DNA of 64,000 bases from assembly GCA_963730325.1 (NCBI GenBank), contig CAVSRC010000005.1:1-64000 (forward strand), in the 5' to 3' direction. Below, one piece after another: positions 1 through 11,355 of this stretch; the stretch's first letter is position 1, and the number at the start of each line of letters is the position of its first letter. The stretch is from CAVSRC01 sp963730325 (GTDB lineage Bacteria > Pseudomonadota > Alphaproteobacteria > Rhizobiales > Kaistiaceae). Both the position numbers and the translations under genes were made by a program. The notes under the pieces were generated by a model. The model did no database searches, was not told the DNA's origin, and saw only the letters and a program-made list of their open reading frames with translations.

Positions 1-513
1 GGCGCCGCGGCCCCAGGCAAAGGCAACCTTGGTCAGCGCCATATCGCCGAAGCGTTCGTTGGCCCGCGCCACCTTGCGGCCGCCGGCATTGCGGTAGAAG
101 CGGCAGGCATTGTCGTTGTCGGCCAGCGCCCACACCACCACCGAATCGAAGCCGAAGCGGGAGAGCTCGCGCCGCGCCGCCAGGAACAGGCGCGTGCCCA
201 GCCCGATGCCCTGATATTCCGGCTTGATGTAGATCTCGTAGATCTCGCCCTTCTGGACGAGATTGCGCGCCCGGTTCGGCCCGAAGGTGGCGTAGCCGCA
301 CACCGCGCCGCCCACCTCCAGCACCAGGATCGCCGTTCCCCGGCGGATCGCCCTGTCCCACCAGCGCGGGCCGCGGCGGGCGATGATCCGGTTCAGCTCC
401 TTCGCCGGAATCATGCCGTCATAGGCGTTGCGCCATGCCGCGTCATGCACCTCCGTGATGCCTTCCGCATCCCGGACTTCGGCGCGTCTGACCCCTATGA
501 CGAGCGTGCTCAT
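1..513 (-). CDS. GNAT family N-acetyltransferase, C-terminus cut by window edge
   Basis: Reading the minus strand from the ATG at 513 gives at least 171 codons running off the window without a stop. The protein has the GNAT pattern: a beta strand ending in VCGYATFGPNRA, then EIYEIYIKPEYQGIGLGTRL, in which QGIGLGT is the acetyl-CoA pyrophosphate-binding loop (Q/RxxGxG/A), and a late VVVWALADNDNACRFYRNAG segment that closes the fold. Such enzymes move an acetyl group from acetyl-CoA to an amine; the acceptor cannot be told. The gene lies upstream of typA in the same direction's opposite end, 131 bases from the typA stop. Most GNAT proteins are 150-180 residues, so little is missing. Confidence 0.85.
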   Translation of the reverse strand, partial: MSTLVIGVRRAEVRDAEGITEVHDAAWRNAYDGMIPAKELNRIIARRGPRWWDRAIRRGTAILVLEVGGAVCGYATFGPNRARNLVQKGEIYEIYIKPEYQGIGLGTRLFLAARRELSRFGFDSVVVWALADNDNACRFYRNAGGRKVARANERFGDMALTKVAFAWGRGA

Positions 514-644
514 GAGGTGAAGCTTATCACCGCCGTCGAGGCTGCAAAGACCATTCGCGCGCCAGCCGCGAGGATTTTTCGGGCGGTGTTGCAGCACTGC
601 TGCTTGACGAAACGGCGGATGCCGTTGCAGCATTTCCGATTGCG

Positions 645-2467
645 TCAGGCGGCCCCGGCGCGAAACGCCCGCTTGCGATCGTTGGGGTCGAGCAGGCGCT
701 TGCGCAGGCGAATCGCCTTGGGCGTCACCTCGACCAGTTCGTCATCGTCGATATAGGCGAGCGCCTTCTCCAGCGTCATCTTGATCGGCGTCGTCAGCTT
801 GACCGCCTCGTCCTTGCCGGAGGCGCGGATATTGGTCAGCTGCTTGCCCTTGATCACGTTGATCTCGAGATCGTTGCCGCGCGTATGCTCGCCGACGACC
901 ATGCCGCGATAGACCTTGGCGCCGGGCTCGATCATCATCGGCCCGCGATCTTCCAGCTTCCACATGGCATAGGCCACCGCCTCGCCCGCCTCATTGGAGA
1001 GCAGCACGCCGTTGCGCCGGCCGGGGATGTCGCCCTTGTAGTCGGCATAGGAATGGAACACGCGGTTCATCACCGCCGTGCCGCGCGTGTCGGTCAGAAG
1101 CTCGCCCTGATAGCCGATGAGCCCGCGCGTCGGCGCGTCGAAGACCAGGCGCAGGCGCCCGCCGCCCGACGGCTTCATCTCGATCAGTTCCGCCTTGCGC
1201 TGGCTCATCTTGTCGATGACGATGCCGGAATGCTCCTCGTCGACGTCGATCACCACCTCCTCGATCGGCTCCTTCAGAGCTGGCCGGTCACCGGGTCGGT
1301 CTGGAAGACCACCTTGGGCCGCGACACGCTGAGTTCGAAGCCCTCGCGCCGCATGGTCTCGATGAGGATGGCAAGCTGCAGTTCGCCGCGGCCGGAGACC
1401 ACATAGGCGTCGGAATTGGGCGCCGCCGCGACGCGCAGCGCCACATTGCCTTCGGCCTCCTTGAACAGACGCTCGCGGATGACGCGGCTCTGCACCTTGT
1501 CGCCTTCGGTGCCGGCCAGCGGCGAATCGTTGACCAGGAAGGTCATCGACAGGGTCGGCGGGTCGATCGGCTGGGCATGCAGCGGCTCGGTCACTTCCGG
1601 CGCGCACAGCGTATCGGCGACGTTGAACGTGGGCAGGCCGGCGACGGCGACGATATCGCCCGCCTCGGCCACGTCGATCGGCGTCCGTTCGATACCGCGG
1701 AAGGCGAGGATCTTGGAGACGCGCCCGGTCTCGACCAGCTTGCCCGTATGATCGAGCACCTTGACCGGCTGATTGGGGGCGATCGAGCCGGCGAAGACGC
1801 GGCCGGTGATCAGGCGGCCGAGATAGGGATTGGCCTCGATCAGCGTGCCCAGCATGCGGAAGGCGCCGGCCTCGATCTTCGGCTCCGGCACGTGGCGAAG
1901 GATCAGATCGAACAGCGGCGTCATGCCCTCGTCCACCGGACCCTCGGGCGAGGGGCCCATCCAGCCAAACTTGGCCGAGCCATAGATGATCGGGAAGTCG
2001 AGCTGCTCGTCGCTGGCGTCGAGCGCCGCGAACAGGTCGAACACTTCGTTGACCACCTGCTCGGCCCGTGCGTCCGGCCGGTCGACCTTGTTGATGCACA
2101 CGATCGGCTTCAGCCCGATCTTGAGCGCCTTGCCGACCACGAACTTGGTCTGCGGCAGCGGCCCTTCGGCCGCATCGACCAGCACGATGGCGCCGTCCAC
2201 CATCGACAGAATGCGCTCCACCTCGCCGCCGAAATCGGCGTGGCCGGGCGTGTCGACGATGTTGATGCGCGTGTCGTGCCAGAGCACCGAGGTCGCCTTG
2301 GCCAGGATCGTGATGCCGCGCTCGCGCTCCAGATCGTTGGAATCCATGACCCGCTCGGCCACCCGCTGGTTCTCGCGGAAGGCGCCGGACTGCTGCAGCA
2401 GGCGGTCGACAAGCGTGGTCTTGCCGTGATCGACGTGGGCGATGATGGCGATATTGCGGAGCGACAT
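645..2467 (-). CDS. typA: Ribosome-associated translational GTPase TypA/BipA (one frameshift)
   Basis: TypA is a cytoplasmic EF-G-like GTPase that binds 70S ribosomes and supports ribosome assembly and stress growth. The G motifs are all present: AHVDHGKTT at residues 10-18, RGIT at 50-53, DTPGH at 72-76 and NKVD at 126-129, followed by the family-typical C-terminal half (for example DAPTRGLIGYQGE). The reading frame breaks after about residue 395: the N-terminal frame stops at 1274 while the rest continues from about 1280 to 645 in the next frame. Losing one base near 1276-1282 explains it, and restoring it gives about 607 residues, the normal TypA length. The start ATG at 2467 matches the usual MxLRNIAIIAH beginning. 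The break is probably a consensus error. Confidence 0.95.
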
Positions 2468-2754
2468 GGTTCACCAAAAAAGGGCGCCGGCCGGCCGCCG
2501 CGCCCGAAAATCAGGCTTTCGGCCGCGCCGCGCCTGTTGCGGCGCAATATAGTGAGCCCGACCGCAAACGCAAACGGGGCCTCGGACCCGCTGGGTCGGC
2601 AAGCCCGAACCGGCCTCGGCCGGTCAGGCCGCCCTCGCGGAGCCATCGCGCGAAGCGCAATCCGGCATTAGCGAAACAGCACGAAAACGGGTGCTTTGTC
2701 GGCCGTGTTGGCCTAGAAGATCGGGAAATTCACGAAGGTCTCGGAACCGCCCGA

Positions 2755-4585
2755 ATGCGTCCGCCGCCGCGAAAACTGACGGTTCTCGCAAGCCTCGACG
2801 TGGCCGGCTACACCCGCCTGGTCGAGCGGGACGAGCGCGGCACGCTGACCGAACTGGCCACCATCCGCCTGCGCGTCCTGCGCCCGACTCTCGCCGCCCA
2901 CAACGGCAACCTGTTCAAGACCATGGGCGACGGCGGCCTGGTCGAATTCCCCAGTGTCGAGGACAGCGTGCGCTGGGCGATCGCCTTCCAGGCGGCGATG
3001 GCCGACCATAATGCCGGCCGGGCAACCGCGGACGCCATCCAGGTCCGCCTCGGCATCGCGCTCGCCGATGTCTTCGTCCAGGGCAACGACCGCTTCGGCG
3101 CCGCCGTCGGCTTCGTCGTGCGCCTGCAGCAGGCCGCGCCGCCCGGCGGCATCGTCATCACCCATTCGGTGCGCTGGCAGCTGGCCAAGGACCTGGCGCA
3201 GACCTTCGCCCATGTCGAGCGCGTCACGCTGAAGGGCATCGACGAGCCGATGGAGGTCTGGGTGTGGACCCCGGCGGGCCCCGAGCCCGGCGCCTCTGCC
3301 GCCCGCTACGGCAATACCAATCCCCGACTATCAGAAGCCGGCAGCGACGCTGGCGCCCCGCCGCCGCCGTCGGGCCATCCCTCCGTCGCCGTGCTGCCCT
3401 TTCGACAACATGTCGGGCGATCCCGCCGCCACCACACTCGCCGACGGCCTGGTCGAGGAGATCACCGCGACCCTGTCGCGCATCCGCGACTTCACCGTCA
3501 TCGCCCGCAACTCGGCCTACGCCTATGGCGGCAAGGCCAAGGACATCCGCGAGGCGTCGCGCGCGCTCGGCGTGCGCTACGTGCTGGAAGGCAGCCTGCG
3601 CAAGGCCGGCGACCGCGTGCGCGTCACCGCCCAGCTCATCGACGCCGAAAGCGGCGCGCACATCTGGGCCGATTCCTATGACGGCGTCGTCGACAACATC
3701 TTCGACTTCGAGGACGAGATCGCCGAGCGCGTCGCCGGCGCGCTGCATCCTTCGATCCTCGCCGCCGAGATCGAGCAGGCGCGCCGCAAGCGGCCGGACA
3801 GCCTCGCCGCCTACGACCTCGTCCTGCGCGCCATGCCGCATTTGTGGAGCCACCGCGCCGATGCCAATGCCGAGGCCATCCGCCTGCTCGACGAGGCCCA
3901 TCGCATCGACCCCGCCTACGGCCGCGCCTCCGCCTTCGCCGCCTGGGCCCGCGCCCAGCAGGTCGTCTACAACTGGGCCGACGACATCGACAGGATGCGC
4001 GAGGAGGGCGACCGCCTGATCAAGCTTGCCGCCGACGCGGTCAATGACGACCCCTCGGCGCTCTGCGCCCTGTCGACGGCGACCATGCTGCTCTTCGCCG
4101 ATCTCGGCCGTGCCCAGACCTTCGTCGATCGCGCCCTGGTGCTCGATCCCAACCATGCCTGGGGCTGGACGCGCCGCGGCTTCCTCAACGTCTATCGCGG
4201 CGAGGCCGATGCCGGCACCGCCTGCTTCGAGCGCGCCATCCGCCTGAGCCCGCTCGATCCGTTCAGCTTCAATTGCTTCATCGGCCTGGGGCTTGCCCGC
4301 TTCGCCGCCGGCGAGCCCGACGCGGCGGTCGAATGGACCCGCCGCGCCATGCGCGAGAAGGTCGGCCTCACCTGGGCCTATCGCGACCTCGCCACCTTCC
4401 TCGCCGCCGCCGGCAAGATCGACGAGGCGCGGGAAGCGGCGGCCAAGCTGCGCGAGACCCATCCCCATGTGACGGTGGCGGAAGTCGCCGACGCGCTGCG
4501 TTTCATGGAACCGAAGCTGCTCGCCCGCTACCTCGACGGGTTGCGCAAGGCCGGGCTGCCGGAGAGCGAGCCCGCGACCGCCTAG
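2755..4585 (+). CDS. Class III adenylate/guanylate cyclase with TPR-type C-terminus (one frameshift)
   Basis: The N-terminal 170 residues form a class III nucleotidyl cyclase domain. LASLDVAGYTRLV carries the first metal-binding Asp (D15) and KTMGDGGLVEF the second (D59). A FlgO/TolB-like segment follows (PSVAVLPF, then DGLVEEITATLSRIRDFTVIARNS), and the C-terminal third is helical TPR-like repeats. This architecture is abundant in Rhizobiales and is expected to make cAMP in response to an unknown signal. The frame breaks at the TTT of 3400-3402: reading TTC GAC AAC instead of TTT CGA CAA restores PFDNMSGDPAA and joins the halves into about 609 residues, so one extra T is likely. Its stop overlaps the converging protease gene by 4 bases. 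Confidence 0.85.
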
Positions 4586-5709
4586 GTTGCCGTCCGCCCG
4601 GCCCAGGGGCCGGATGAACCGGCCGCACCGTCATGCGGCTCGGCATTCTCGACCATCATGAACTCGGCCAGGTTCTCGCGGCTGACATAGCCGACCAGCC
4701 GCTCGTTCTCGTCGGTAACCGCCACCTCGGCCGCCTGCTTCTCCTGCAACAGGCGGATGGCCGTCTCGAGCGGCTGGCCCGCCCTCACCGACGGCACGTC
4801 GCGGGTCATCACCTCGATCACCGGCGTCTCGGGCCCGCTCGCCTTGAGCGCGGCGATCATGGCGTTGCGGGAGAGAAAGCCGCGCAGGTGCCCGCCGCCG
4901 TCGACCACCGGAAATTCGTGCTGCGTGGTCCTGAGCAGCGCCTCGGCCGCATCGTCGACCGTGGCGTTGGCGCCGAGCGATTCGAACACCCGCACCATGG
5001 CGCGGTCGACCGGCACCCGCCGCGCCGCCTCGCGCATGCCGACGTCGCCCGCCTCGCCGGCCGCCGCCAGATAGACGAAGATGGCGATGAAGACGAGCAG
5101 CACGTTGCCGCTCATCAGGCCCCAGAAGCCGAAGACGAAGGCCAGCCCCTGGCCGATGCGCGCCGCCAGCTCGGTCGCCCGCCGGCGGCCCAGGCGGAAG
5201 GCCAGCAGCGCCCGCAGCACCCGCCCGCCATCCATCGGGAAGGCCGGGATCAGGTTGAACAGCACCAGCCAGACGTTGACCGCCGCCAGCCGCGTCAGAA
5301 AGCCCGGCGAGGACTTCTGGATGTCGGCGACCGTCCCCAGGTCGAAATGGGCGCCGAGCAGGATGAGGACCGCCGCGATGACCACGTTGACCAGCGGCCC
5401 GGCAATGGCGATGACGATCTCCTCAGCCGGCTTCTCGGGGATGCGCGACAGGCGCGCCAACCCGCCGATGGGCAGAAGCGTGATGTCCGGCGTGGTGATG
5501 CCGTAGCGGCGCGCGGCGATCGCATGGCCAAGCTCGTGCAGCACGACGCAGGCGAAGATGGCGATGATGAAGACGACGCCGTCCACCGCCGCCGCCGTTC
5601 CGCCACTGAGATATTCGGCGAAACCGATCCAGGCGAGCAGGATCAGGAAGGTCAGGTGGATGCGGATCTCGCTGCCCGCAACCTTGGCAATGGTGATCGA
5701 CCAGGACAT
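4582..5709 (-). CDS. Site-2 protease family (M50) intramembrane metalloprotease with two CBS domains
   Basis: This 375-residue membrane protein has HELGH at residues 58-62, the zinc-binding and catalytic motif of M50 proteases, and NLIPAFPMDGG at 152-162, the second conserved motif that supplies the third zinc ligand. About six hydrophobic segments fill residues 15-225. The C-terminal part (about 235-355) contains two CBS motifs (EFPVVDGGGHLRGFLSR and AEVAVTDENERLVGYVS), which usually bind adenosyl nucleotides and regulate activity. The family cuts membrane-bound substrates such as anti-sigma factors; the substrate here is unknown. It ends tail to tail with the cyclase gene, so an adenine-nucleotide link between the two is tempting but only an inference. 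Confidence 0.93.
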   Translation of the reverse strand: MSWSITIAKVAGSEIRIHLTFLILLAWIGFAEYLSGGTAAAVDGVVFIIAIFACVVLHELGHAIAARRYGITTPDITLLPIGGLARLSRIPEKPAEEIVIAIAGPLVNVVIAAVLILLGAHFDLGTVADIQKSSPGFLTRLAAVNVWLVLFNLIPAFPMDGGRVLRALLAFRLGRRRATELAARIGQGLAFVFGFWGLMSGNVLLVFIAIFVYLAAAGEAGDVGMREAARRVPVDRAMVRVFESLGANATVDDAAEALLRTTQHEFPVVDGGGHLRGFLSRNAMIAALKASGPETPVIEVMTRDVPSVRAGQPLETAIRLLQEKQAAEVAVTDENERLVGYVSRENLAEFMMVENAEPHDGAAGSSGPWAGRTAT

Positions 5710-5781
5710 GGCGCGCCTTTCTGCTGCCTCTCCCCGCCGGGAATCCTCGTGAGGGGGATATAGGTCGCCGGCGCGCCGGCG

Positions 5782-6996
<1,215 letters not shown>

Positions 6997-7159
6997 TTCC
7001 CGGGCTCCGCCACGGCTGAAAAACAAGGGTTCGCGGGGCTTATAGGCGGCGGCCGGCAAAGCGGCAAGCCGGCGATTTGCCCGCTTGATCCAGCGCAAGG
7101 CATGCGCAGCCGAGGACGGCAGACTTTGGCCGGAGTGGGTGGGGAAGGAGGTTCCGTTA

Positions 7160-7660
7160 ATGGCGGAACTTGTCGTTTATTATTCGCTGACCGGAAAGTC
7201 GCGCCAGGTGGCCGAGTGGCTGGCTGCCGGCCTCGATGCCGAAATCGAGGAGATCGTCGAGCAGCGCCCGCGCGATTTCGCCTTCCGCGGCATCTTCCGC
7301 TCCGGCCTCGATTCGCTCTTCCGCCGCCGGCCGCCGATCCGGCCGATGGGCCACCGCGAGGCGATCTTCGATCGCGTATTCCTCGCCTGCCCCGTCTGGG
7401 GCGGCCGCATGGCCGGCCCGGCGCGCACCTGGCTTCGCGGATATGGGCGCCATACCCAGTTCCTGGGCCTGGCCCTTCAATCCGGCGACGGCAACGCTCA
7501 TCCCGGCGTGCTCAGCGAATTCTGGGACGCGATCGGCCGCACGCCCAAGCCGCTGTTGACGGTGAGCGAGCACGACTTCAGCGGAAAGATCGCCGAGCAG
7601 AAGGTCGCCGATTTCGTCCACTCGATCACCATCGAGGCGGCACGGTTTCCGGAAGCCTAG
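7160..7660 (+). CDS. Flavodoxin-like protein
   Basis: This 166-residue protein opens with MAELVVYYSLTGKSRQVAEWLA, in which the S-L-T-G-K-S loop after the first strand is the FMN phosphate-binding loop of flavodoxins (T/SxTGxT). The central VFLACPVWGGRMAGPAR corresponds to the second FMN loop with the typical P-x-W/Y-G-G pattern. It probably carries electrons or acts as a small FMN reductase, but the partner is unknown. A strong GGAAGGAGGT ribosome-binding site at 7143-7152 fixes the ATG at 7160. The stop overlaps the end of the converging PAP2 gene by 4 bases. Confidence 0.85.
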   Translation: MAELVVYYSLTGKSRQVAEWLAAGLDAEIEEIVEQRPRDFAFRGIFRSGLDSLFRRRPPIRPMGHREAIFDRVFLACPVWGGRMAGPARTWLRGYGRHTQFLGLALQSGDGNAHPGVLSEFWDAIGRTPKPLLTVSEHDFSGKIAEQKVADFVHSITIEAARFPEA

Positions 7661-8535
7661 GCGGCGCCGTCCCGTGGCGGCCCGCTTTCGTCGCCGGATG
7701 CGTCGGCGCTGTCCTTCGCCGGCCGCTCGGCGACCCTGTGCACCAGCGCCGTCACCGCGTGCCTGATCCCCTCGCCGGCCTCGGTCAGCCAGGCTTCCAT
7801 GCGCTCATTGGTGAGCGCCGCCGGCGTGTTGACGTAGAGCACCCGGTAGACGATCGCCATGGTGATGAGCGTGATCCACCAGGCCAGCACCACGTCGGAG
7901 AGGAAGTGGGCACCGAAGGCGACGCGGTTGAGCGAGAACGCCACCGCGAATCCGGCGAGCACCTTCACACCCGTCATGCGCCAGCGTTCCGGCAGCAGCA
8001 CCGCCAGCGTCAGCAGCCAGATCGCCGACGACCCCTCGCCGGAGACGAAGGAGCAGTTGGACGCGCAGTAGTGGGTGATCTTCCACACGCCGACGAAAGG
8101 ATCGCTGCCGCCGAAGAGATCCACCTGGTAGGGCCGCGGCCGCCCCCAATGGTCCTTGAAGATGAGGTTGGTGACGATGCCCGGGCCGATGGCCAGCGTC
8201 GACAGGATGAAGGCGATGTCGCGCGGCCTGAGCAGCGTGCGCCGGTGCGGCCAGGCGAGCTTGATGACGAGCACGACGATCCCGACGATCACGATCACCT
8301 TGGTGGCGTTGCGCAGCAGGTCGCGCAGCGCATTGAACGCCTCCAGGTGCCCCACCAGGAAGCCGTCGGCGTAGAAGAGGCCGGAGAACCAGATGTCGAT
8401 GCCGGGAAAGGCGAGAAACACGGCGCTGGTCAGGATGATGAGCAGCAGGCACTGGACGATCGGGTCGCCGATCAGCGCCGGCGCGCCCAGCGGCTGCCAG
8501 ATGGCGTGGGGGGCCTTGCCTTGCTCTTCGGACAC
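7657..8535 (-). CDS. PAP2-family membrane phosphatase
   Basis: The 292-residue membrane protein has the three phosphatase motifs of the PAP2 superfamily: KDHWGRPRP at 127-135 (KxxxxxRP), SFVSGEGSSA around 162-171 in place of the common PSGH, and SLNRVAFGAHFLSDVV at 201-216 (usually SRxxxxxHxxxD; here N replaces S or the preceding residue while R204, H210 and D214 remain). Several hydrophobic segments surround these. Members remove phosphate from lipids such as undecaprenyl pyrophosphate, phosphatidate or lipid A. The SGE variant of the second motif occurs in a lipid-A-phosphatase-like subset, so an envelope lipid is the best guess. Translation starts at a GTG at 8535. Confidence 0.88.
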   Translation of the reverse strand: MSEEQGKAPHAIWQPLGAPALIGDPIVQCLLLIILTSAVFLAFPGIDIWFSGLFYADGFLVGHLEAFNALRDLLRNATKVIVIVGIVVLVIKLAWPHRRTLLRPRDIAFILSTLAIGPGIVTNLIFKDHWGRPRPYQVDLFGGSDPFVGVWKITHYCASNCSFVSGEGSSAIWLLTLAVLLPERWRMTGVKVLAGFAVAFSLNRVAFGAHFLSDVVLAWWITLITMAIVYRVLYVNTPAALTNERMEAWLTEAGEGIRHAVTALVHRVAERPAKDSADASGDESGPPRDGAA

Positions 8536-8689
8536 GTTCTCGTCAGCTCTCCGCCTGCCCGTCAGGGACCTTAGAGCGGTTTCCCTGTCAGATCGTCAAC
8601 CCGCCGCCGGATGACGCGCCGCCGCCACGATTATGGTATCGAAACCGCCATTGCCGTGAGGTTGCCGCCGGAAAACCCGATTTCGCCGC

Positions 8690-10187
8690 ATGACCCGCAT
8701 CGAAACGCAGCCTCTCACCGCCGAACGCAAGCCGCTCGGTGCTGCCGCCGCCACCGCCATCATCGTCGCCATGGTCGCGGCACGGTTGATCGCTGCCGCC
8801 GTCATCCCCCTGAGCCCTGACGAGGCCTATTATTTCGACTGGTCGCGCTTCCCGAGCTGGAGCTACTACGACCACCCGCCGATGGGGGCGTGGTGGATCG
8901 CGCTCGGCACCTGGGCCTTCGGCGCCAATGCCTTCGGCATCCGCGCGCTCGCCGTCCTCTCGGGCCTGCCGCTCTCGCTCTGCGTCTATCTGACCGGACG
9001 CGTTCTGTTCGACCGGGCGATCGCCATCCGCGCGGCATTGTGGGTCAACGCCACCTTCCTCATTGCCGTCGGCAGCGTGCTCGCCACGCCCGATGCGCCG
9101 AGCGTTCTGTTCTGGGCGCTCGCCACGCTCGGCCTGGCGCTCCTGGCGCGGACCGGCAACGGCGCCTGGTGGCTGCTCGTCGGGCTCGGCGCCGGCCTCG
9201 GCATCGTCTCCAAGCTCACCAACCTGTTTCTCGGCCCGGCGATCCTTCTCCTCCTCGTCGTCCGCCCCGATTTCCGCAAAATGTGGCTGAGCCCGTGGCT
9301 GTGGCTCGGCGCGGCACTCGCGCTCGCCCTCACCGTGCCCATGCTCCTGTGGAATGCCGGCCACGACTGGGTGACCCTCACCAAGCAGTTCGGCCGCCTG
9401 ACCCACCAGGGCTTGCGCCCGTTCGGACCGCTCGATTTCGTCGCCACCCAGTTCGGCGTCCTCAATCCGCTGGTCGCCGTCTTTGCCGGCCTCGGCACGG
9501 CAATCGCCTTGCGCAGCCGCAAAGCACCGCATGCAGACGGCATCGCCTTGCTGCTGTGGACCACCCTGCCGCTCATTGCCTATTTGGCCGTCCACGCCTT
9601 CCAGGAGCAGATCCAGGGCCACTGGCTGGCGCCCGTCTTTCCGACGCTCGCTTTGGTGGCGGCGGCCGCCGCCGGAACCGCCGGCCCGCGCTGGGCGCCG
9701 CTTGCCGGCCTCGTCCTGCCGGTCGGCATCGGCGGCATGATCCTCGGCCTGGTGGCGGCGCTCAATCCCGGCAATGCGATCCCGCCACGCTTCGACGTCG
9801 GACAGATCGCCCGCGGCTGGGACACGGTCGCCGCCGAGACCGAGAGACTGCGCGAACAGACCGGCGCCGCATGGGTTGCCGTCGACTATTACGGCGTCTA
9901 CGGCGAGCTCGCCTATCACCTCGCCCCCTCTGGCACGCCGGTCGTCGCGGTGGTCGAGCGCCCGCGCTACGCCTATGCGCCGCCGCCCGACCCGGCGCTT
10001 CGCGACCAGCCGGTGCTCGATCGTCACGCGCTCCATCCGGCGGCTCGCCGACTGCTTCACCGGGCTGAGCGAGGTGGGAACCGTCCACCGGCAGGTGGGG
10101 CAGACGGTCTACCAGACCTTCACCGCCTACCGCGCCGACGGCGCCGTGCCGGGCGTCTTCGCCCGCGGCTGCGACCATCTGCGGTAG
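8690..10187 (+). CDS. ArnT-like glycosyltransferase family 39 / GT-C membrane protein (one frameshift)
   Basis: A multi-spanning protein of the GT-C class. PLSPDEAYYFDWS at about residues 40-52 is the acidic first external loop (DE motif) needed for catalysis with polyprenyl-phosphate sugar donors, followed by SYYDHPPMGAWW and roughly ten hydrophobic segments. Family members move sugars such as aminoarabinose or mannose from the lipid carrier to lipid A or proteins. The frame breaks near 10019: an extra G in GTGCTCGATC. Removing it lets VLIVTRSIRRLADCF continue to a stop at 10187, giving about 498 residues; without correction the frame runs on to 10318 as Arg/Pro-rich nonsense into the next gene. 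It follows the PAP2 gene divergently, with which it may share an envelope role. Confidence 0.85.
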
Positions 10188-10257
10188 CCGAAGACTCAAC
10201 AGGCGCCGGCTTGTGGCCTAGAACGGATCCGTCGCAGCCTCGGCGAAGGCGCCACCC

Positions 10258-10902
10258 ATGCTCGCCACCTTCGTTCCCGACCTTCCGGTCCTTGCCGCCT
10301 TCATGGCGGCCTCGGTGATTCTCGGCCTCACGCCCGGACCGGACATGACCTTCTTCCTGTCGAAGACCATTACCCAGTCGCGCCTGGCCGGCTTCGCCGC
10401 ACTCATCGGCGCCATGAGCGGCCTGATCGTTCACTCCGTGCTGGTTGCCGCCGGCCTGTCGGTGCTGCTCGCCGCCTCGGTCACCGCCTTCACCATCCTC
10501 AAGATCGCCGGCGCCGCCTTCCTCGCCTGGCTGGCGGTCGACGCCATCCGCAACGGCTCGTCTCTGTCGCTGAGCCCAAGCGGGCGGCGGCAATCCCTGA
10601 CGGCGATCTACCTCAAGGGACTGCTGATCAACCTGCTCAACCCGAAGATCGTCATCTTCTTCGTGACCTTCCTGCCGCAATTCGTCTCGGCCGGCGATCC
10701 GTTCGTGGCGCGCAAGCTGTTCTTCCTCGGCCTCGCCTTCATCGTGGTGAACGTCCCCGTCTGCGGCGGCCTGGTCCTCGCCGCCGACCGCATCGCATCG
10801 GTGCTGAAGCGCTCGCCACGCGCCACCCGCATCGTCGACTGGCTGTTCGCCGGGGTGCTCGGCGCCTTCGCCGCGCGACTGATCTTCACTCAGGCGAAGT
10901 AG
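10258..10902 (+). CDS. LysE/RhtB family amino-acid exporter
   Basis: This 214-residue protein matches the LysE superfamily in length and layout. LGLTPGPDMTFFLSKTI near the N-terminus is the conserved GPxxxxxxxxxxxxG-type first-helix motif, and LLINLLNPKIVIFFVTFLPQFV is the typical NPK segment in the middle. About six transmembrane helices are visible. Such proteins expel amino acids such as lysine, threonine or homoserine from the cytoplasm; the substrate cannot be fixed from sequence. Its 3' end overlaps the converging small membrane gene by 17 bases. Confidence 0.92.
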   Translation: MLATFVPDLPVLAAFMAASVILGLTPGPDMTFFLSKTITQSRLAGFAALIGAMSGLIVHSVLVAAGLSVLLAASVTAFTILKIAGAAFLAWLAVDAIRNGSSLSLSPSGRRQSLTAIYLKGLLINLLNPKIVIFFVTFLPQFVSAGDPFVARKLFFLGLAFIVVNVPVCGGLVLAADRIASVLKRSPRATRIVDWLFAGVLGAFAARLIFTQAK

Positions 10903-11344
10903 GCGGCTGCGGTGTCTGGGGCGGCGGCTGTTCGCTCGCTCGCTGCAATCCCGAGAGCCGCCCGGCGACCAGCCAATAGACGAAGCCGCCGACGAAGCCT
11001 GCCGCCAGCAGGACGACCTGGTCGTCCGAGTTGATCCAGGCGACGCCGTTCACGGCGCTCGGCACCAGGCCGATGGCGCCGCCGACGGCAAGGTAGAGAA
11101 ACACCGAGCGCCAGCGGAACATCTCGGCAAGCACGATGACGATGAACATCGGAACGGCCGCCACCGCGCCGATGTTCAGCAATAGGGTCGTGGCGAAGGC
11201 GATGGCGGCGATCGTCACCCCGAAATCGGCGCCGATGCCCGGCTCCTGCCCGAACGAAGCAAGGACGACGATCAGCGACGCGGCGAGAATGGCGGCGATG
11301 AAGCCGAGCGGCACGAGAAAGAGGACGCGGAGGAGATCGCTCAC
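10886..11344 (-). CDS. Four-helix membrane protein of unknown function
   Basis: I do not recognise the family. The GTG start at 11344 gives 152 residues beginning VSDLLRVLFLVPLGFIAAILAA, and four strongly hydrophobic stretches cover most of the chain, ending in a Pro/Gln-rich cytoplasmic-looking tail (EQPPPQTPQPPTSPE). A longer in-frame ATG at 11536 is rejected because the extra 64 residues are Arg-rich and lie inside the upstream rlmN gene. The gene starts 11 bases after the rlmN stop on the same strand and is likely cotranscribed with it. The tail overlaps the end of the lysE-type gene. Confidence 0.7.
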   Translation of the reverse strand: MSDLLRVLFLVPLGFIAAILAASLIVVLASFGQEPGIGADFGVTIAAIAFATTLLLNIGAVAAVPMFIVIVLAEMFRWRSVFLYLAVGGAIGLVPSAVNGVAWINSDDQVVLLAAGFVGGFVYWLVAGRLSGLQRASEQPPPQTPQPPTSPE

Positions 11345-11355
11345 GGCGTTGCCGC

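Noticed and set aside
645..2467. Programmed frameshifting as the cause of breaks in typA, ffh, acnA and others
   Set aside because: No slippery heptamer with downstream structure was seen, and the shifts are in different directions and contexts, unlike programmed sites.
3224..4468. A 414-codon frame on the minus strand opposite the cyclase gene
   Set aside because: Low-complexity Gly/Ala/Asp-rich composition and antisense to a good TPR-type coding region.
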